A model generated the notes under the pieces. It had not been told where the DNA came from, ran no database searches, and worked only from the letters and a program-made list of their open reading frames with translations. This document shows, piece after piece, positions 39,190 through 48,897 of a stretch of 64,000 bases of DNA. Position 1 is the first letter of the stretch, and every line of letters begins with the position of its first letter. A program made the translations under genes and the position numbers. The stretch comes from Pseudactinotalea terrae (lineage in GTDB: Bacteria > Actinomycetota > Actinomycetes > Actinomycetales > Beutenbergiaceae). The DNA lies in assembly GCF_009733845.1 (NCBI RefSeq), contig NZ_WNXZ01000002.1, positions 434,001-498,000 on the forward strand, given 5' to 3'.

Positions 39190-40106
39190 CGTGGCGGCTC
39201 CAGCTCTCGGCGTCGGGGTGGGTCGGCGCCCGGTCGTGACACCGTGACCGCGGCGACGCGTGCGGCCCAGCTCATCGCTGTCCGCAGCTGCTCCTCGGTG
39301 GCGGCGTGCAGCTCCTCGCGCCGGGACGCTCCGAGCAGGTTGGCCGACCAGAGCGCGTCGATCAGCCCGCTCGTGTACGAGTCGCCGGCACCGACGGTGT
39401 CGACGACCGTGACCGCGGGCGCGGCCACGTGGATCTCGAGCCCACCGCTCGTGAAGGCGGTCGACCCCTCCCCGCCCTGGGTCACGATGACGATCGCCGG
39501 CCCCTGCTGCGCCCACTCGCGCGCGGCGTCGAGCGGGTCGAGATGCGGGTACAGCCAGCGGAAGTCCTCGTCGGAGACCTTGATGACGTCGGACCGGGAG
39601 GCGACGCGCTCGATCAGCGGCTCCGCGTCTGCGGGCTGGCCCATGATCGAGGGCCGGGCGTTCACGTCGTAGCAGACCGTGGCGTGCGCGCGGGCAGCGA
39701 GCGCGATCTCGGCCACCGCATCGGCGCCGGGGCGCAACGTGGCAGCGATCGAGCCGACGTGCAGCACCGCGAGGTCGTTGTCGAGGTGCACCTCGGGCAC
39801 GTTCCAGAGCAGGTCGAACGTGTAGCTGGCCGCGCCCTGGTCGTCGAGCGTTGCTTCCGCGGTGGAGGTGCGCTCGGCCTCGTCGGAGCCCGGCACCAGG
39901 TGCACGTCGGAGGCGCGCAGGTGGTCGAGCACGGTGTGGCCGCGCGCGTCGCGCGCCAGCCAGGTGGCGAGCTGGGTGCGACGGCCCAGGCGCCCGAGCC
40001 CGATCGCGACGTTCGCGGGCGAGCCGCCCGGGTGCTCGGTGGTGCTGCCGGAGGCGTCGTGGACCACGTCCACGAGGGCCTCACCGATGACGAGAGCGTG
40101 GCTCAC
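39186..40106 (-). CDS. PfkB-family carbohydrate kinase (fructokinase-like)
   Basis: A 306-residue ribokinase-family sugar kinase. The N-terminal signature is [15 protein letters not shown] (about 27-41) and the C-terminal ATP/anion-hole motif is [14 protein letters not shown] with the catalytic Asp in [16 protein letters not shown] at the start and the overall length resemble fructokinases, but 2-keto-3-deoxygluconate kinase is also possible. GTG start overlaps the xseB stop (GTGA), a shared operon with exonuclease VII that makes no obvious metabolic sense. Confidence 0.87.
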   Translation of the reverse strand: MSHALVIGEALVDVVHDASGSTTEHPGGSPANVAIGLGRLGRRTQLATWLARDARGHTVLDHLRASDVHLVPGSDEAERTSTAEATLDDQGAASYTFDLLWNVPEVHLDNDLAVLHVGSIAATLRPGADAVAEIALAARAHATVCYDVNARPSIMGQPADAEPLIERVASRSDVIKVSDEDFRWLYPHLDPLDAAREWAQQGPAIVIVTQGGEGSTAFTSGGLEIHVAAPAVTVVDTVGAGDSYTSGLIDALWSANLLGASRREELHAATEEQLRTAMSWAARVAAVTVSRPGADPPRRRELEPPR

Positions 40107-40354
40107 TCGGTGTCCTCCTGCTCGTTCTCGTCGACGGCGACCGTGACATCGTGCGCGTTCGCGAGTCGCTGACGGGCATCGTCGATCACGCTCTGGCAGC
40201 GGTCGGCGAGTGCCTCGCCACGCTCCCACAGCGCGAGCGAGTCCTCGAGACTCGCGGCCCCGGACTCCAGCCGGTTCACCACCTCGACCAGCTCATCGCG
40301 TGCCTGCTCATAGGTGAGCGTGGTGGGGTCGGGCGCATCGGTCACGACTCGCAT
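40103..40354 (-). CDS. xseB: Exodeoxyribonuclease VII small subunit
   Basis: An 83-residue helical protein with the XseB pattern [20 protein letters not shown] then [19 protein letters not shown]. It binds the large subunit to form exonuclease VII, which degrades single-stranded DNA. The start overlaps the end of xseA by 13 bp and the stop overlaps the kinase start. The C-terminal acidic tail (DENEQEDTE) is variable in the family. Confidence 0.93.
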   Translation of the reverse strand: MRVVTDAPDPTTLTYEQARDELVEVVNRLESGAASLEDSLALWERGEALADRCQSVIDDARQRLANAHDVTVAVDENEQEDTE

Positions 40355-41655
40355 CCAATCACTGCAACAGATTCTTCGTCAGCCTCGCCGTCCTGCGAGA
40401 CCACCACGTGGATCCTGCCCTGTGCGAGCAGGCCGGTCAGGCCCTCGCCGACGGCGACCTGGTCGGGGGAGCGCACCACGTCGCCAGCAGCGGTGCGCAG
40501 CACCGCGTACCCCCGGTCGAGGGTGGCTTGCGGCGAGAGGGTGCGCAACGCCGTCCGGAGGGTCTCGATCCGTGCATGCGCTCCGGTGACCCTCGCTGAC
40601 AGGGATCGCCGGCCGCGCTCACGGGCCTCGGCGAGGGCGGTGGTGTGCACCTCCAGGATGCGTGTGGGGTCGACGAGGACCGGACGCGAGCGCAGCGCAG
40701 CGAGCCGGTGCTGCTCGGCGTCGAGGCGGTGCCGCAGCACGCTGCGCAGGCGTTGCCGGGCAGCGGACAGCGCACCGCGCTCGTGGACCACGTCCGGTAC
40801 GACTCGCTTGGCCGCGTCCGTGGGGGTCGATGCCCGGAAGTCGGCGACGAGGTCGAGCAGCGGGGTGTCGGTCTCGTGCCCGATCGCGGACACGATCGGT
40901 GTCCGAGCCGCCGCGGCGGCACGGATCATCGCCTCGTTCGAGAAGGGCAGCAGGTCCTCGACGGCGCCGCCACCACGAGTGACGATGATGACGTCGACAT
41001 CGGGGTGGGCGTCGAGGTCGCGGATCGCGGTGACGACCTGGTCCACGCACCGCGGACCTTGCACGGCGACCTCACGGATCTCGAACGCCACCTCGGGCCA
41101 GCGGTCGCGCGCGTTGACGAGCACGTCGTCGTGGGCCTTCGCCCTCGGCGCGCAGATCAGCCCGACCCGGTGCGGCAGGAACGGCAGCGGCCGCTTGCGC
41201 TCCCGGTCGAACAGGCCCTCGGCGGCCAGCACGCGCTTGAGCTGCTCGACGCGGGCCAGCAGGTCACCGACGCCGATCGCGCGGATGCTCCGGCCTGAGA
41301 GCTGCAGCGTGCCGCGCTTGACCCAGTACTCGGGCTTGCCCTGCACCACCACGTGAGCACCCTCACCGATGCTCGCGAGCCCGTTGAGCATCCGTTTGGG
41401 CAGCGTCACGGTCATCGACATGTCGACATCGGTGTCGCGCAACGTCACCCAGGCGGTGTTGCTGGAGTTGTGAGCGTTGAGGCTGACGATCTGCCCCTCG
41501 ACCCACACGCTCGGCATCCGCGCGATGTAGTCGAGGATCTTGCTCGACAGCACCCGCACCGGCCACGGGTTCTCGGCGCTGGTCTCCAGCGCCTTCGTGG
41601 GCAGCGGCGCTCGCTCCGCCTGCCTCGGCGCCCCGCTGCTCGGCTGCTCGGTCAC
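40342..41655 (-). CDS. xseA: Exodeoxyribonuclease VII large subunit
   Basis: About 437 residues. An N-terminal OB fold ([20 protein letters not shown], then [20 protein letters not shown]) binds single-stranded DNA; the catalytic domain contains [20 protein letters not shown] and [20 protein letters not shown], and a coiled-coil C-terminus docks the small subunit. GTG at 41655 lies 6 nt after CACGCT, a weak match to the leaderless pattern; ATG at 41673 would add six residues. The first 20 residues are variable. It diverges from ispH. Confidence 0.92.
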   Translation of the reverse strand: MTEQPSSGAPRQAERAPLPTKALETSAENPWPVRVLSSKILDYIARMPSVWVEGQIVSLNAHNSSNTAWVTLRDTDVDMSMTVTLPKRMLNGLASIGEGAHVVVQGKPEYWVKRGTLQLSGRSIRAIGVGDLLARVEQLKRVLAAEGLFDRERKRPLPFLPHRVGLICAPRAKAHDDVLVNARDRWPEVAFEIREVAVQGPRCVDQVVTAIRDLDAHPDVDVIIVTRGGGAVEDLLPFSNEAMIRAAAAARTPIVSAIGHETDTPLLDLVADFRASTPTDAAKRVVPDVVHERGALSAARQRLRSVLRHRLDAEQHRLAALRSRPVLVDPTRILEVHTTALAEARERGRRSLSARVTGAHARIETLRTALRTLSPQATLDRGYAVLRTAAGDVVRSPDQVAVGEGLTGLLAQGRIHVVVSQDGEADEESVAVIGCES

Positions 41656-41747
41656 GGCACTAGCGTGCCTCATCGCGCAGACACCCGCGTCCGCGCGGGT
41701 GACCGGGCCCACAGACCTTCCCGCAGCAGGCATGGGAGACTGGCCCG

Positions 41748-42752
41748 GTGACTGAGAACACCCCCAAGAGGATCCTGCTAGCAGCCCCGCGCGGGTACTG
41801 CGCGGGGGTGGACCGCGCCGTCGAGGCCGTCGAGAAGGCGCTGGAGCACTACGGCGCCCCGGTCTACGTGCGCAAGGAGATCGTCCACAACAAGTACGTC
41901 GTCGAGTCGCTGACCGAACGAGGTGCGATCTTCGTGGAGGAGACCGACGAGGTGCCCGAGGGTGCCCGCGTCATCTTCTCCGCGCACGGTGTCTCGCCCG
42001 CCGTTCACGCGCAGGCGGCGGCTCGCAACCTCGACACGATCGATGCCACCTGCCCGCTCGTCACCAAGGTGCACAAGGAAGCGGTGCGGTTCGCGAAAGA
42101 CGACTTCGACATCCTCCTGATCGGTCACGAGGGCCACGAGGAGGTCGAGGGCACGGCTGGCGAGGCGCCCGAGCACATCACCCTGGTCAACGGGCCTGAG
42201 GCGGTCGACGACATCGAGGTCCGCGACCCCGAGAGGGTCGTGTGGCTCTCGCAGACCACGCTGTCGGTCGACGAGACGATGGAGACCGTGCGGTTGCTGC
42301 GCGAGAAGTTCCCCCAGCTCGCCGACCCGCCCAGCGACGACATCTGCTACGCCACCCAGAACCGCCAGGTCGCGGTCAAGAAGATCGCCCCGCAGGCCGA
42401 CGTGGTCATCGTGGTCGGCTCCGCGAACTCGTCGAACTCGGTGCGCCTGGTGGAGGTCGCGCTCGAGTCCGGCGCCGGTGCGTCCTATCGCGTGGACCAG
42501 GCATCCGAGCTCCAGCAGGCATGGTTCGACGGCGCCACGAGCGTCGGTCTGACATCCGGTGCCTCCGTGCCCGAGATCCTGGTCCGCGACGTCATCACCC
42601 AGCTCGGCGAGTGGGGCTTCGGCGATGTCGAGGAGGTCCGCACCGCGACCGAGGACCTGATGTTCTCGCTCCCGCGCGAGCTGCGTGCCGACCTCAAGGC
42701 TGCCGGTCAGTCGACCAAGCGACCCAAGCAGCTGGACCTGCGACCCGTCTGA
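41748..42752 (+). CDS. ispH: 4-hydroxy-3-methylbut-2-enyl diphosphate reductase
   Basis: A 334-residue iron-sulfur enzyme, the last step of the MEP pathway giving IPP and DMAPP. The three cluster cysteines lie in [10 protein letters not shown] (Cys 18), [13 protein letters not shown] and ICYATQNRQ; the substrate-binding [11 protein letters not shown] and [10 protein letters not shown] motifs are present. GTG start at 41748, with GAGACT 6 nt upstream as a possible -10 and GGGAG as an alternative ribosome site at 9 nt. Monocistronic. Confidence 0.95.
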   Translation: MTENTPKRILLAAPRGYCAGVDRAVEAVEKALEHYGAPVYVRKEIVHNKYVVESLTERGAIFVEETDEVPEGARVIFSAHGVSPAVHAQAAARNLDTIDATCPLVTKVHKEAVRFAKDDFDILLIGHEGHEEVEGTAGEAPEHITLVNGPEAVDDIEVRDPERVVWLSQTTLSVDETMETVRLLREKFPQLADPPSDDICYATQNRQVAVKKIAPQADVVIVVGSANSSNSVRLVEVALESGAGASYRVDQASELQQAWFDGATSVGLTSGASVPEILVRDVITQLGEWGFGDVEEVRTATEDLMFSLPRELRADLKAAGQSTKRPKQLDLRPV

Positions 42753-42871
42753 GCAGCCGGGGGCTCCTCGCGCCTCCCAGATGTGACCCAGCCCTCAGGG
42801 TGTGACGAAGCACGCCCTCCCGCGAGGCGCCGTCGGGCCGTAGGTCCCTGACCCCAGTCGCAGCGGCTTCC

Positions 42872-42877
42872 TACCGT
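42872..42877 (+). promoter_or_regulatory. Candidate -10 of the pfl operon
   Basis: TACCGT lies 31 nt before the pflB ATG, leaving a short leader with GGAAGGA as ribosome site. I could not identify a convincing FNR-, Rex- or CRP-type site in the 155-bp gap, which is notable for an anaerobic enzyme. Confidence 0.4.
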
Positions 42878-42907
42878 GGAATCACACCACGCGGAAGGAC
42901 GCCAGCC

Positions 42908-45022
42908 ATGTCGACCATCTCCCAGGCCCCGAGCACCACGACCGCCCACCTCGAACCGGTCCCCGATCCCTGGCGCGGTTTCCCGACAGGTTCCTGGCAG
43001 GAGCGGGTCGACGTCCGCGACTTCATCCAGCGCAGCTACACCCCCTACCTCGGTGACGCCGAGTTCCTGGCCGGTGCCACCCCCAAGACGCGGCGGCTGT
43101 GGCAGACCCTGGAGCGCGACTACCTCAGCGTCGAGCGCGAGCGACGGGTGTACGACGTCGACACCGCCACCCCCTCCGACGTCGACGCGTTCGGCGCCGG
43201 CTACATCAGCGACGACGACGACGTGATCGTCGGCCTGCAGACCGACACCCCGCTCAAGCGGGCGATGATGCCCGCCGGCGGCTGGCGGATGGTCGAGACA
43301 GCGATCCGCGAGGCCGGCAAGGAGCCCGACCCCGACATCAAGCGGATCTTCACCCGGTACCGCAAGACCCACAACGAGGCCGTCTTCGACATCTACACCC
43401 CGCGGGTGCGAGCGGCGCGGTCCGCGCACGTGATCACCGGCCTGCCCGACTCCTACGGCCGCGGCCGGATCATCGGCGACTACCGCCGGGTCGCGCTCTA
43501 CGGCGTGGACGCTCTGATCGAGGACAAGAAGCGAGCGAAGGACGCCGTCGCCGACCAGCCGTTCAGCGAGCACTGGGCGCGCTACCGCGAGGAGCACGCC
43601 GAGCAGATCAAGGCGCTCACCAAGCTGAAGGTGCTCGGCGCCCAGTACGGCTTCGACCTGGCTCGCCCGGCCGCCACGGCGCAGGAGGCGGTGCAGTGGA
43701 CCTACCTCGCCTACCTGGGCGCGGTGCGCTCGCAGGATGGTGCCGCGATGAGCATCGGAAGGCTCTCGGGCTTCCTCGACGTCTACATGGAGCGCGACCT
43801 CGCCGAGGCGCGGATCACCGAGACCGACGCCCAGGAGCTGATCGACGCGCTCGTCATCAAGCTGCGGATCGTGCGGTTCCTGCGCACCGAGGACTACGAC
43901 CAGATCTTCTCCGGCGACCCCTACTGGGCCACCTGGACCGACGGCGGGCTGGGTGACGACGGCCGCACGTTGGTGACCAAGACCTCCTTCCGGCTGCTGC
44001 AGACACTGCGCAACCTGGGGCCTGCCCCGGAGCCGAACATCACGATCTACTGGGACGAGCAGCTCCCCGACGGGTACAAGCGGTTCTGCGCCGCCATCTC
44101 GATCGAGACCTCCGCCATCCAGTACGAGTCGGACGCACAGATCCGCGAGCGCTGGGGCGACGACTCGGCGATCGCGTGCTGCGTCTCCCCGATGCGGGTG
44201 GGCAAGCAGATGCAGTTCTTCGGTGCCCGCGTCAACCTCGCGAAGGCACTGCTGTACGCGATCAACGGCGGCCGTGACGAGGTCACCGGCGCCCAGGTCG
44301 TGACCGGCCACGCGCCGGTGCCGGGCGACGCGCCGCTCGACTTCGACGAGGTCTGGGCACGGTTCGAGGACATGCTCGACTGGGTCATCGGCACCTACGT
44401 CGAGGCGCTCAACATCATCCACTACAGCCACGACCGCTACGCCTACGAGGCGATGGAGATGGCGCTGCACGACTCCGAGATCGTGCGCACCATGGGCTGC
44501 GGCATCGCGGGCCTGTCGATCGTCGCCGACAGCCTGGCAGCGATCCGGTACGCGACAGTCACGCCGGTGCGCACGGATGACGGGCTGGTGACCGACTACC
44601 TCACCGAGGGCGACTTCCCCCGCTACGGCAACGACGACGACCGCGCCGACGACATCGCCGCGACCGTGGTGCACACGGTGATGGAGAAGCTGCGGGCGAT
44701 CCCGATGTACCGCGACGCGATCCCCACCCAGTCGGTGCTGACGATCACCTCCAACGTCGTCTACGGCAGGTCGACCGGCTCGTTCCCCTGCGGTCACCGC
44801 GCGGGCACGCCGTTCGCACCCGGCGCCAACCCCACCAACGGCGCGGACACCCACGGGATGGTCGCCTCGATGTTCTCGGTCGGCAAGCTCGACTACGTCG
44901 ACGCCCTCGACGGCATCTCGCTGACCAACACGATCACACCGGCCGGGCTGGGCCGCACACCCGCGGAGCGGGTGACGAACCTCGTCGGGATCCTCGACGC
45001 CGGCTTCGCGCCCCAGGACTGA
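42908..45022 (+). CDS. pflB: Pyruvate formate-lyase catalytic subunit lacking its glycyl-radical domain
   Basis: A 704-residue protein that aligns by eye to E. coli PflB (759 residues) along nearly its whole length. The catalytic cysteine pair Cys 424-Cys 425 is in [47 protein letters not shown] and [19 protein letters not shown] are PFL hallmarks. The protein stops at [15 protein letters not shown], exactly where E. coli PflB continues into the glycyl-radical hairpin; that missing segment is encoded by the next gene. It converts pyruvate and CoA to formate and acetyl-CoA under anaerobiosis. GGAAGGA precedes the ATG. Confidence 0.92.
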   Translation: MSTISQAPSTTTAHLEPVPDPWRGFPTGSWQERVDVRDFIQRSYTPYLGDAEFLAGATPKTRRLWQTLERDYLSVERERRVYDVDTATPSDVDAFGAGYISDDDDVIVGLQTDTPLKRAMMPAGGWRMVETAIREAGKEPDPDIKRIFTRYRKTHNEAVFDIYTPRVRAARSAHVITGLPDSYGRGRIIGDYRRVALYGVDALIEDKKRAKDAVADQPFSEHWARYREEHAEQIKALTKLKVLGAQYGFDLARPAATAQEAVQWTYLAYLGAVRSQDGAAMSIGRLSGFLDVYMERDLAEARITETDAQELIDALVIKLRIVRFLRTEDYDQIFSGDPYWATWTDGGLGDDGRTLVTKTSFRLLQTLRNLGPAPEPNITIYWDEQLPDGYKRFCAAISIETSAIQYESDAQIRERWGDDSAIACCVSPMRVGKQMQFFGARVNLAKALLYAINGGRDEVTGAQVVTGHAPVPGDAPLDFDEVWARFEDMLDWVIGTYVEALNIIHYSHDRYAYEAMEMALHDSEIVRTMGCGIAGLSIVADSLAAIRYATVTPVRTDDGLVTDYLTEGDFPRYGNDDDRADDIAATVVHTVMEKLRAIPMYRDAIPTQSVLTITSNVVYGRSTGSFPCGHRAGTPFAPGANPTNGADTHGMVASMFSVGKLDYVDALDGISLTNTITPAGLGRTPAERVTNLVGILDAGFAPQD

Positions 45023-45047
45023 CCGCTTCACGAGAAGGAGAGGGACG

Positions 45048-45296
45048 ATGACCAGCACCTACCATGAGCGGCTCGCCGACATGCGCGACGCCCGGGCCGA
45101 GCACGGCGGCGTCCGTGGGCTCTACCACGCCAACATCAACGTGCTGAACCGAGAGACGCTGCTCGACGCGATGGAGCACCCGGAGAAGTACCCGCAGCTG
45201 ACCATCCGGGTCTCCGGCTACGCGGTGAATTTCGTCAAGCTCACCCCCGAGCAGCAGCGCGACGTGCTGGCACGCACCTTCCACGAGAGCGCCTGA
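45048..45296 (+). CDS. grcA: Autonomous glycyl-radical domain protein (GrcA/YfiD-like), PFL second piece
   Basis: An 82-residue protein. Residues 29-82 match the C-terminal domain of pyruvate formate-lyase: [20 protein letters not shown], then [14 protein letters not shown] with the radical glycine Gly 57 in RVSGY, and a terminal [13 protein letters not shown]. The first 27 residues are unrelated to PflB. It has its own strong ribosome site (AGGAGAGGGA) 25 bp after pflB and is in another frame, so it is a separate polypeptide rather than a frameshift artefact. It should dock on PflB and carry the radical installed by PflA, as E. coli YfiD and phage T4 Y06I do when repairing damaged PFL. Confidence 0.92.
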   Translation: MTSTYHERLADMRDARAEHGGVRGLYHANINVLNRETLLDAMEHPEKYPQLTIRVSGYAVNFVKLTPEQQRDVLARTFHESA

Positions 45297-45309
45297 GGCG
45301 CGGACCACC

Positions 45310-46227
45310 ATGCCGGCGACCCTTCCCGACCGACTGGCGGCTCCCGCCGCGGCCGACGCGACGACGCTCGACCAGGGGTTCGCGGCGCCGTCGGGCAGGA
45401 GGTCCGGTGCGGGGACCGCGGCGCTTGCGGTCTCCGAGGCGCAGCGCTCCGAGCGGCTGGCGCGGATGCGTGCCGGCGAGCTCGGGTCGGTGCACTCGTG
45501 GGAGCTGGTGACGGCGGTCGACGGCCCCGGCACCCGGATGACCGTGTTCCTCGCCGGCTGCCCGCTGCGGTGCCTGTACTGCCACAACCCCGACACCTGG
45601 CAGATGCGGGCCGGGGAACCGATCGAGGCGCAGGAGATCCTCGCGCGGCTGCGCCGCTACCGGAAGGTGTTCGCGGCGACCGGCGGCGGGCTGACGCTCT
45701 CGGGCGGCGAGGTGCTGATGCAGCCGGCGTTCGCCGCACGGCTTCTGGCGGGTGCGAAGGCCATGGGCGTGCACACGTGCCTCGACACCTCCGGCTACCT
45801 CGGTGCCGCGTGCACCGACGAGATGCTCGACGACGTCGACCTCGTGCTCCTCGACATCAAAGCGGGCGACGAGCAGACCCACCGGAGAGTCACCGGCCGG
45901 CCGCTCGCGCCGACGCTGGCGTTCGGGCAGCGCCTCGCGGCGGCAGGCATCCGCGTGTGGGTGCGGTTCGTGCTGGTGCCCGGCGTGACCGACGACCCGG
46001 ACAACATCCGCAAGGTGGCCGAGCACGCCGCCGCGATCGGCACCTTGGAGCGCGTCGAGGTGCTGCCGTTCCACCAGATGGGTCGCGACAAGTGGGACGC
46101 CCTCGGGCTCGACTACGCGCTCACCGACGTCGCGCCGCCCACCGACGAGCAGTGGTCGGCGGCCTGTGAGCAGTTCCGGCGCCTGGGACTGCCGGTCGGC
46201 GGGAACCCGGCGGGCGTGAGCCGGTAG
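45310..46227 (+). CDS. pflA: Pyruvate formate-lyase activating enzyme (radical SAM)
   Basis: A 305-residue radical SAM enzyme. The CxxxCxxC cluster motif is Cys 84, Cys 88 and Cys 91 in GCPLRCLYCHNPDTW; GGGLTLSGGEVLMQPAF and the later LVLLDIKAGDEQTH and WVRFVLVPGVTDD match PflA. It abstracts hydrogen from the glycine of the GrcA-like protein. The N-terminal 55 residues (Ala-rich, LPDRLAAPAAADATTL) precede the usual start of PflA (E. coli 246 residues) and are probably disordered; a later start is possible. The start lies 13 bp after the grcA stop. Confidence 0.93.
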   Translation: MPATLPDRLAAPAAADATTLDQGFAAPSGRRSGAGTAALAVSEAQRSERLARMRAGELGSVHSWELVTAVDGPGTRMTVFLAGCPLRCLYCHNPDTWQMRAGEPIEAQEILARLRRYRKVFAATGGGLTLSGGEVLMQPAFAARLLAGAKAMGVHTCLDTSGYLGAACTDEMLDDVDLVLLDIKAGDEQTHRRVTGRPLAPTLAFGQRLAAAGIRVWVRFVLVPGVTDDPDNIRKVAEHAAAIGTLERVEVLPFHQMGRDKWDALGLDYALTDVAPPTDEQWSAACEQFRRLGLPVGGNPAGVSR

Positions 46228-46268
46228 CCGACGCCGCGCACCGGGTCGACCCGCTGGGGTCGCCGAGA

Positions 46269-47954
46269 TCAGGCGCGCTTGCGGCGCAGCGGCCGGGGCT
46301 CCTCGACCTCGGCGATCTCGAGGAGCGCGAGCGTGTCGTCGGCGACGTCGAGGACGGCACGGCGCTCGGTCTCGGCGTCCCTCGCGCGATCGGAGGCGGG
46401 GGCTGCGGTGATCGCGCGCGGTGACTCGTCGCCGTACAGGTCGGGCTTGGCAGCCGGCACCGCGAGCACCTCGAGCGGCGGCGGGGTCTGCAACGCGGGC
46501 TCGAGACCCTGCAGCTCGCTGAACCGGCGGACCTGGGTCACCAGCGTGCTGTCGAGCGACTTGTTGAGCTTGTTGAACTGCTCGACCGTGCCGTTGAGCT
46601 TCTTGCTCAGATCGGTCAGGTGCCGCCCCACCGTGCCGAGCCGCTTGTGCAGCTCGCGACCGACCTCGAACACCTGCTGCGCCTCGGCGGCGAGCTTCTC
46701 CTGCCGCCACGTGTAGCCCACGGTGCGCAGCAGCGCGACCAGCGTGGCGGGTGTGGCCATGACCACGTTCTTCTCGAAGGCCCGCTCCCACAACGTGGGG
46801 TCCTGCTCGAGCGCCGCGTTGAGGAACGTGTCGGCAGGGATGAACATCACGACGAACTCCGGCGTGGAGCTGAGCGCCTCCCAGTAGGCCTTGGCGCCGA
46901 GGGAGTCGATGTGGTCCCGCAGGTGGCGGGCGTGCGCCACGAGGCGCTTGTTGCGCACGGTCTCGTCGGTGGCCTCCATCGCCTCGAGGTAGCCGTTGAA
47001 GGCGACCTTGGAGTCGACGACGACGTTCTTCTCACCCGGCAGGTGCACCACCAGGTCCGGGCGGACCACGCCGTCATCGGTCTGCACGGTCTGCTGCTCG
47101 GTGAAGTCGACGTGCGAGAGCATGCCCGCGGCCTCGACCACCCGGCGCAGCTGCAGCTCGCCCCACCGGCCCCGCACCTGCGGCGCCCGCAGCGCCGTGA
47201 CGAGCTGGGAGGTCTCGGTCCGGAGCTGGTCCGAGGAGGTCTGCATCGCCCGTACCTGCTCGGCCAGCGCACCGTGGGCCTCCGCACGCGCCTTCTCGGC
47301 GGCGGTCATCTCGGTGCGCACGTCGCCGAGGGTCTTGGCGAGCGGCTCCACGAGCGAGCGCACCGCCTCCTCGCGCTTGGCGAGCTCGGCCTGGCTGACC
47401 TCCTCGGCGCGCTTGAGCCGCTGCTCGGCCTGCTGCAGGAACGCCTCGTTGTTCGCGGCCAGCGCCTTGGCCGAGAGCGCTCCGAACTCGTCCTTGAGCC
47501 GCTGCTGATCGGCCTTCAGCTCCGCGAGCCGCAGCTGCGCCGACTCGCGCTCCTCGCGCAGCTGCTCGGCCGCACGCTGCTCGATCTCCGCCAGCCGCTC
47601 CGCGCCGGCGCGCTCCACGCTCGCCAGCCGCTCGGCCGCAGCCCTCTCCAGCTCGGCGACGCGCTCGGCGCCGGCTCGTTCGGCGATCGCCAGGCGCTCG
47701 GCAGCGCCGCGCTCGAGATCGGCGTACCGCTGCTGCCAGGAACCATCCCGGTCAGCGAGCCGCTGCTCGGCCGTGGCCTGCACATCGGCGATCCGGCGCT
47801 CGGCGCCCGCCTGCACATCCGCCAACCGCTGCGCCGCGGCGCGTCGTTCGGCCTCGACGTCGGCACCCGCGCCGCCGCGGCGCCCGAGCAGCCAGCCGAG
47901 GGCGCCGCCGGCCACGAGGCCGGCCACGCCGAGGATCAGGGGCAGGAGTTCCAT
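46269..47954 (-). CDS. rmuC: DNA recombination protein RmuC
   Basis: About 561 residues. An N-terminal membrane anchor (LLPLILGVAGLVAGGALGWLLG) is followed by a long coiled coil (about 30-200) built of 20-residue repeats such as AERLAIAERAGAERVAELER, then the RmuC nuclease-like domain: VRGRWGELQLRRVVEAAGML, DLVVHLPGEKNVVVDSKVAF with the conserved DSK, and a C-terminal helical region. RmuC limits DNA rearrangements and inversions. The ATG at 47954 starts the hydrophobic anchor; a TTG at 47984 would add ten residues. The C-terminal 80 residues are disordered. Confidence 0.9.
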   Translation of the reverse strand: MELLPLILGVAGLVAGGALGWLLGRRGGAGADVEAERRAAAQRLADVQAGAERRIADVQATAEQRLADRDGSWQQRYADLERGAAERLAIAERAGAERVAELERAAAERLASVERAGAERLAEIEQRAAEQLREERESAQLRLAELKADQQRLKDEFGALSAKALAANNEAFLQQAEQRLKRAEEVSQAELAKREEAVRSLVEPLAKTLGDVRTEMTAAEKARAEAHGALAEQVRAMQTSSDQLRTETSQLVTALRAPQVRGRWGELQLRRVVEAAGMLSHVDFTEQQTVQTDDGVVRPDLVVHLPGEKNVVVDSKVAFNGYLEAMEATDETVRNKRLVAHARHLRDHIDSLGAKAYWEALSSTPEFVVMFIPADTFLNAALEQDPTLWERAFEKNVVMATPATLVALLRTVGYTWRQEKLAAEAQQVFEVGRELHKRLGTVGRHLTDLSKKLNGTVEQFNKLNKSLDSTLVTQVRRFSELQGLEPALQTPPPLEVLAVPAAKPDLYGDESPRAITAAPASDRARDAETERRAVLDVADDTLALLEIAEVEEPRPLRRKRA

Positions 47955-48100
47955 GTCTGCGAGAGTGTCACGCACCGCCGACAACGTCGCTCAGCCGCGC
48001 CGTCCCGGGCCGGATCAGACCGCCTCACCATGCTCGATCGGCCCCGGTCCCATCCCTCGGACGCCCTTGTCCGCCGCGATCTCTCCTGGCTAGCGTGGTC

Positions 48101-48195
48101 AGCACCACGGGAGTCCGGTAGCGGCCGGGCTGAGAGGAAGGTTCCCAACCTTCGACCGTCGAACCTGATCCGGATCATGCCGGCGCAGGGAGGCT
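48101..48195 (+). promoter_or_regulatory. TPP riboswitch (THI element)
   Basis: The conserved THI-box sequences are present in order: GGGAGTCCGGT, CGGGCTGAGAGG, a variable AAGGTTCCCAACCTT hairpin, ACCTGATCCGGATCATGCCG and GCAGGGAGG. A -10-like TAGCGT at 48091-48096 places the start of transcription near 48103. The 3' edge GGCTCAC (48192-48198) is complementary, with one bulge, to GTGAGGCC (48242-48249) next to the ykoF start, suggesting translational control. Confidence 0.93.
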
Positions 48196-48252
48196 CACGC
48201 AGGCGTCATCTGACGACCTCGCGTCCCGTGACCGCACGAGAGTGAGGCCACG

Positions 48253-48897
48253 ATGAACACCAGCACCGCCACGGCTCAGACCGACCCGATCGCCACCGCA
48301 GCGGCACTCGGGGTCGGCGCCCGCATCACCCTGTCGGTGATGTCCGACGACTACGTCGCCGTCATCACCCGGGCCCTCGCCGCCGTCGAGGTCCACGATC
48401 TCGAGATCGACACCGACAAGGTGTCGACGTTCGTCCGCGGCCCCGAGGACCGCATCGCCACCTATCTGCGCGACCTCGTCGCCGCCGCCGCGAGCTCAGG
48501 TCACCACCTGGTCGCGACCGTGATGATCTCGCGCGGTTGCCCGGGCGAGGTGTGCGGCACGGTGGCACCTCCCGCCGTCGAGCCGCCGAGTCTCGAACGT
48601 GCCGACACCCAGGTGCAGGCGCAGTGGTCGCTGTACCCCCTGTTCGACCCCAGGGGCGACGGCGACGCCCCTGAGGGCGACCATCTCGCCCCCGTCTGGG
48701 CTGCCATCGAGCGCGCCCGCGAGGCGGGCACGTACCTGCGGTCGGAGCACTTCGCCACGACGTTGCAGGGCGACATCAGCGACGTGCTCGTCACGATGTT
48801 CGACACCTGGCTCGCCGCGGCGCAGGTGACCCAGCACGTGGTCACCCACGCGACCATCGTGGCCAACAGCCCCGCCACCTCGGGTGGGCTGCGATGA
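48253..48897 (+). CDS. ykoF: Thiamine/HMP-binding protein YkoF
   Basis: A 214-residue soluble protein with two ACT-like/YkoF repeats: GVGARITLSVMSDDYVAVIT in the first half and VQAQWSLYPLFDPRGDGDAP in the second, with HLVATVMISRGCPGEVC between. YkoF binds the pyrimidine part of thiamine and accompanies the YkoEDC transporter. GTGAGG precedes the ATG and may be masked by the riboswitch. First gene of the riboswitch-controlled ykoFEDC operon. Confidence 0.85.
   Translation: MNTSTATAQTDPIATAAALGVGARITLSVMSDDYVAVITRALAAVEVHDLEIDTDKVSTFVRGPEDRIATYLRDLVAAAASSGHHLVATVMISRGCPGEVCGTVAPPAVEPPSLERADTQVQAQWSLYPLFDPRGDGDAPEGDHLAPVWAAIERAREAGTYLRSEHFATTLQGDISDVLVTMFDTWLAAAQVTQHVVTHATIVANSPATSGGLR

Noticed and set aside
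42753-42907. FNR/CRP-like site upstream of pflB (TGTGAC occurrences)
   Set aside because: The TGTGA half-sites are in direct, not inverted, orientation and lack the second half.
45003-45060. Frameshift or assembly break splitting a full-length pflB
   Set aside because: The second piece has a strong ribosome site, its own unrelated N-terminal 27 residues and a normal start; a single indel would not produce this.
46242-46253. CGGGTCGACCCG palindrome between pflA and rmuC
   Set aside because: Loop-less 12-bp palindrome of common GC bases; too weak to call a terminator or operator.
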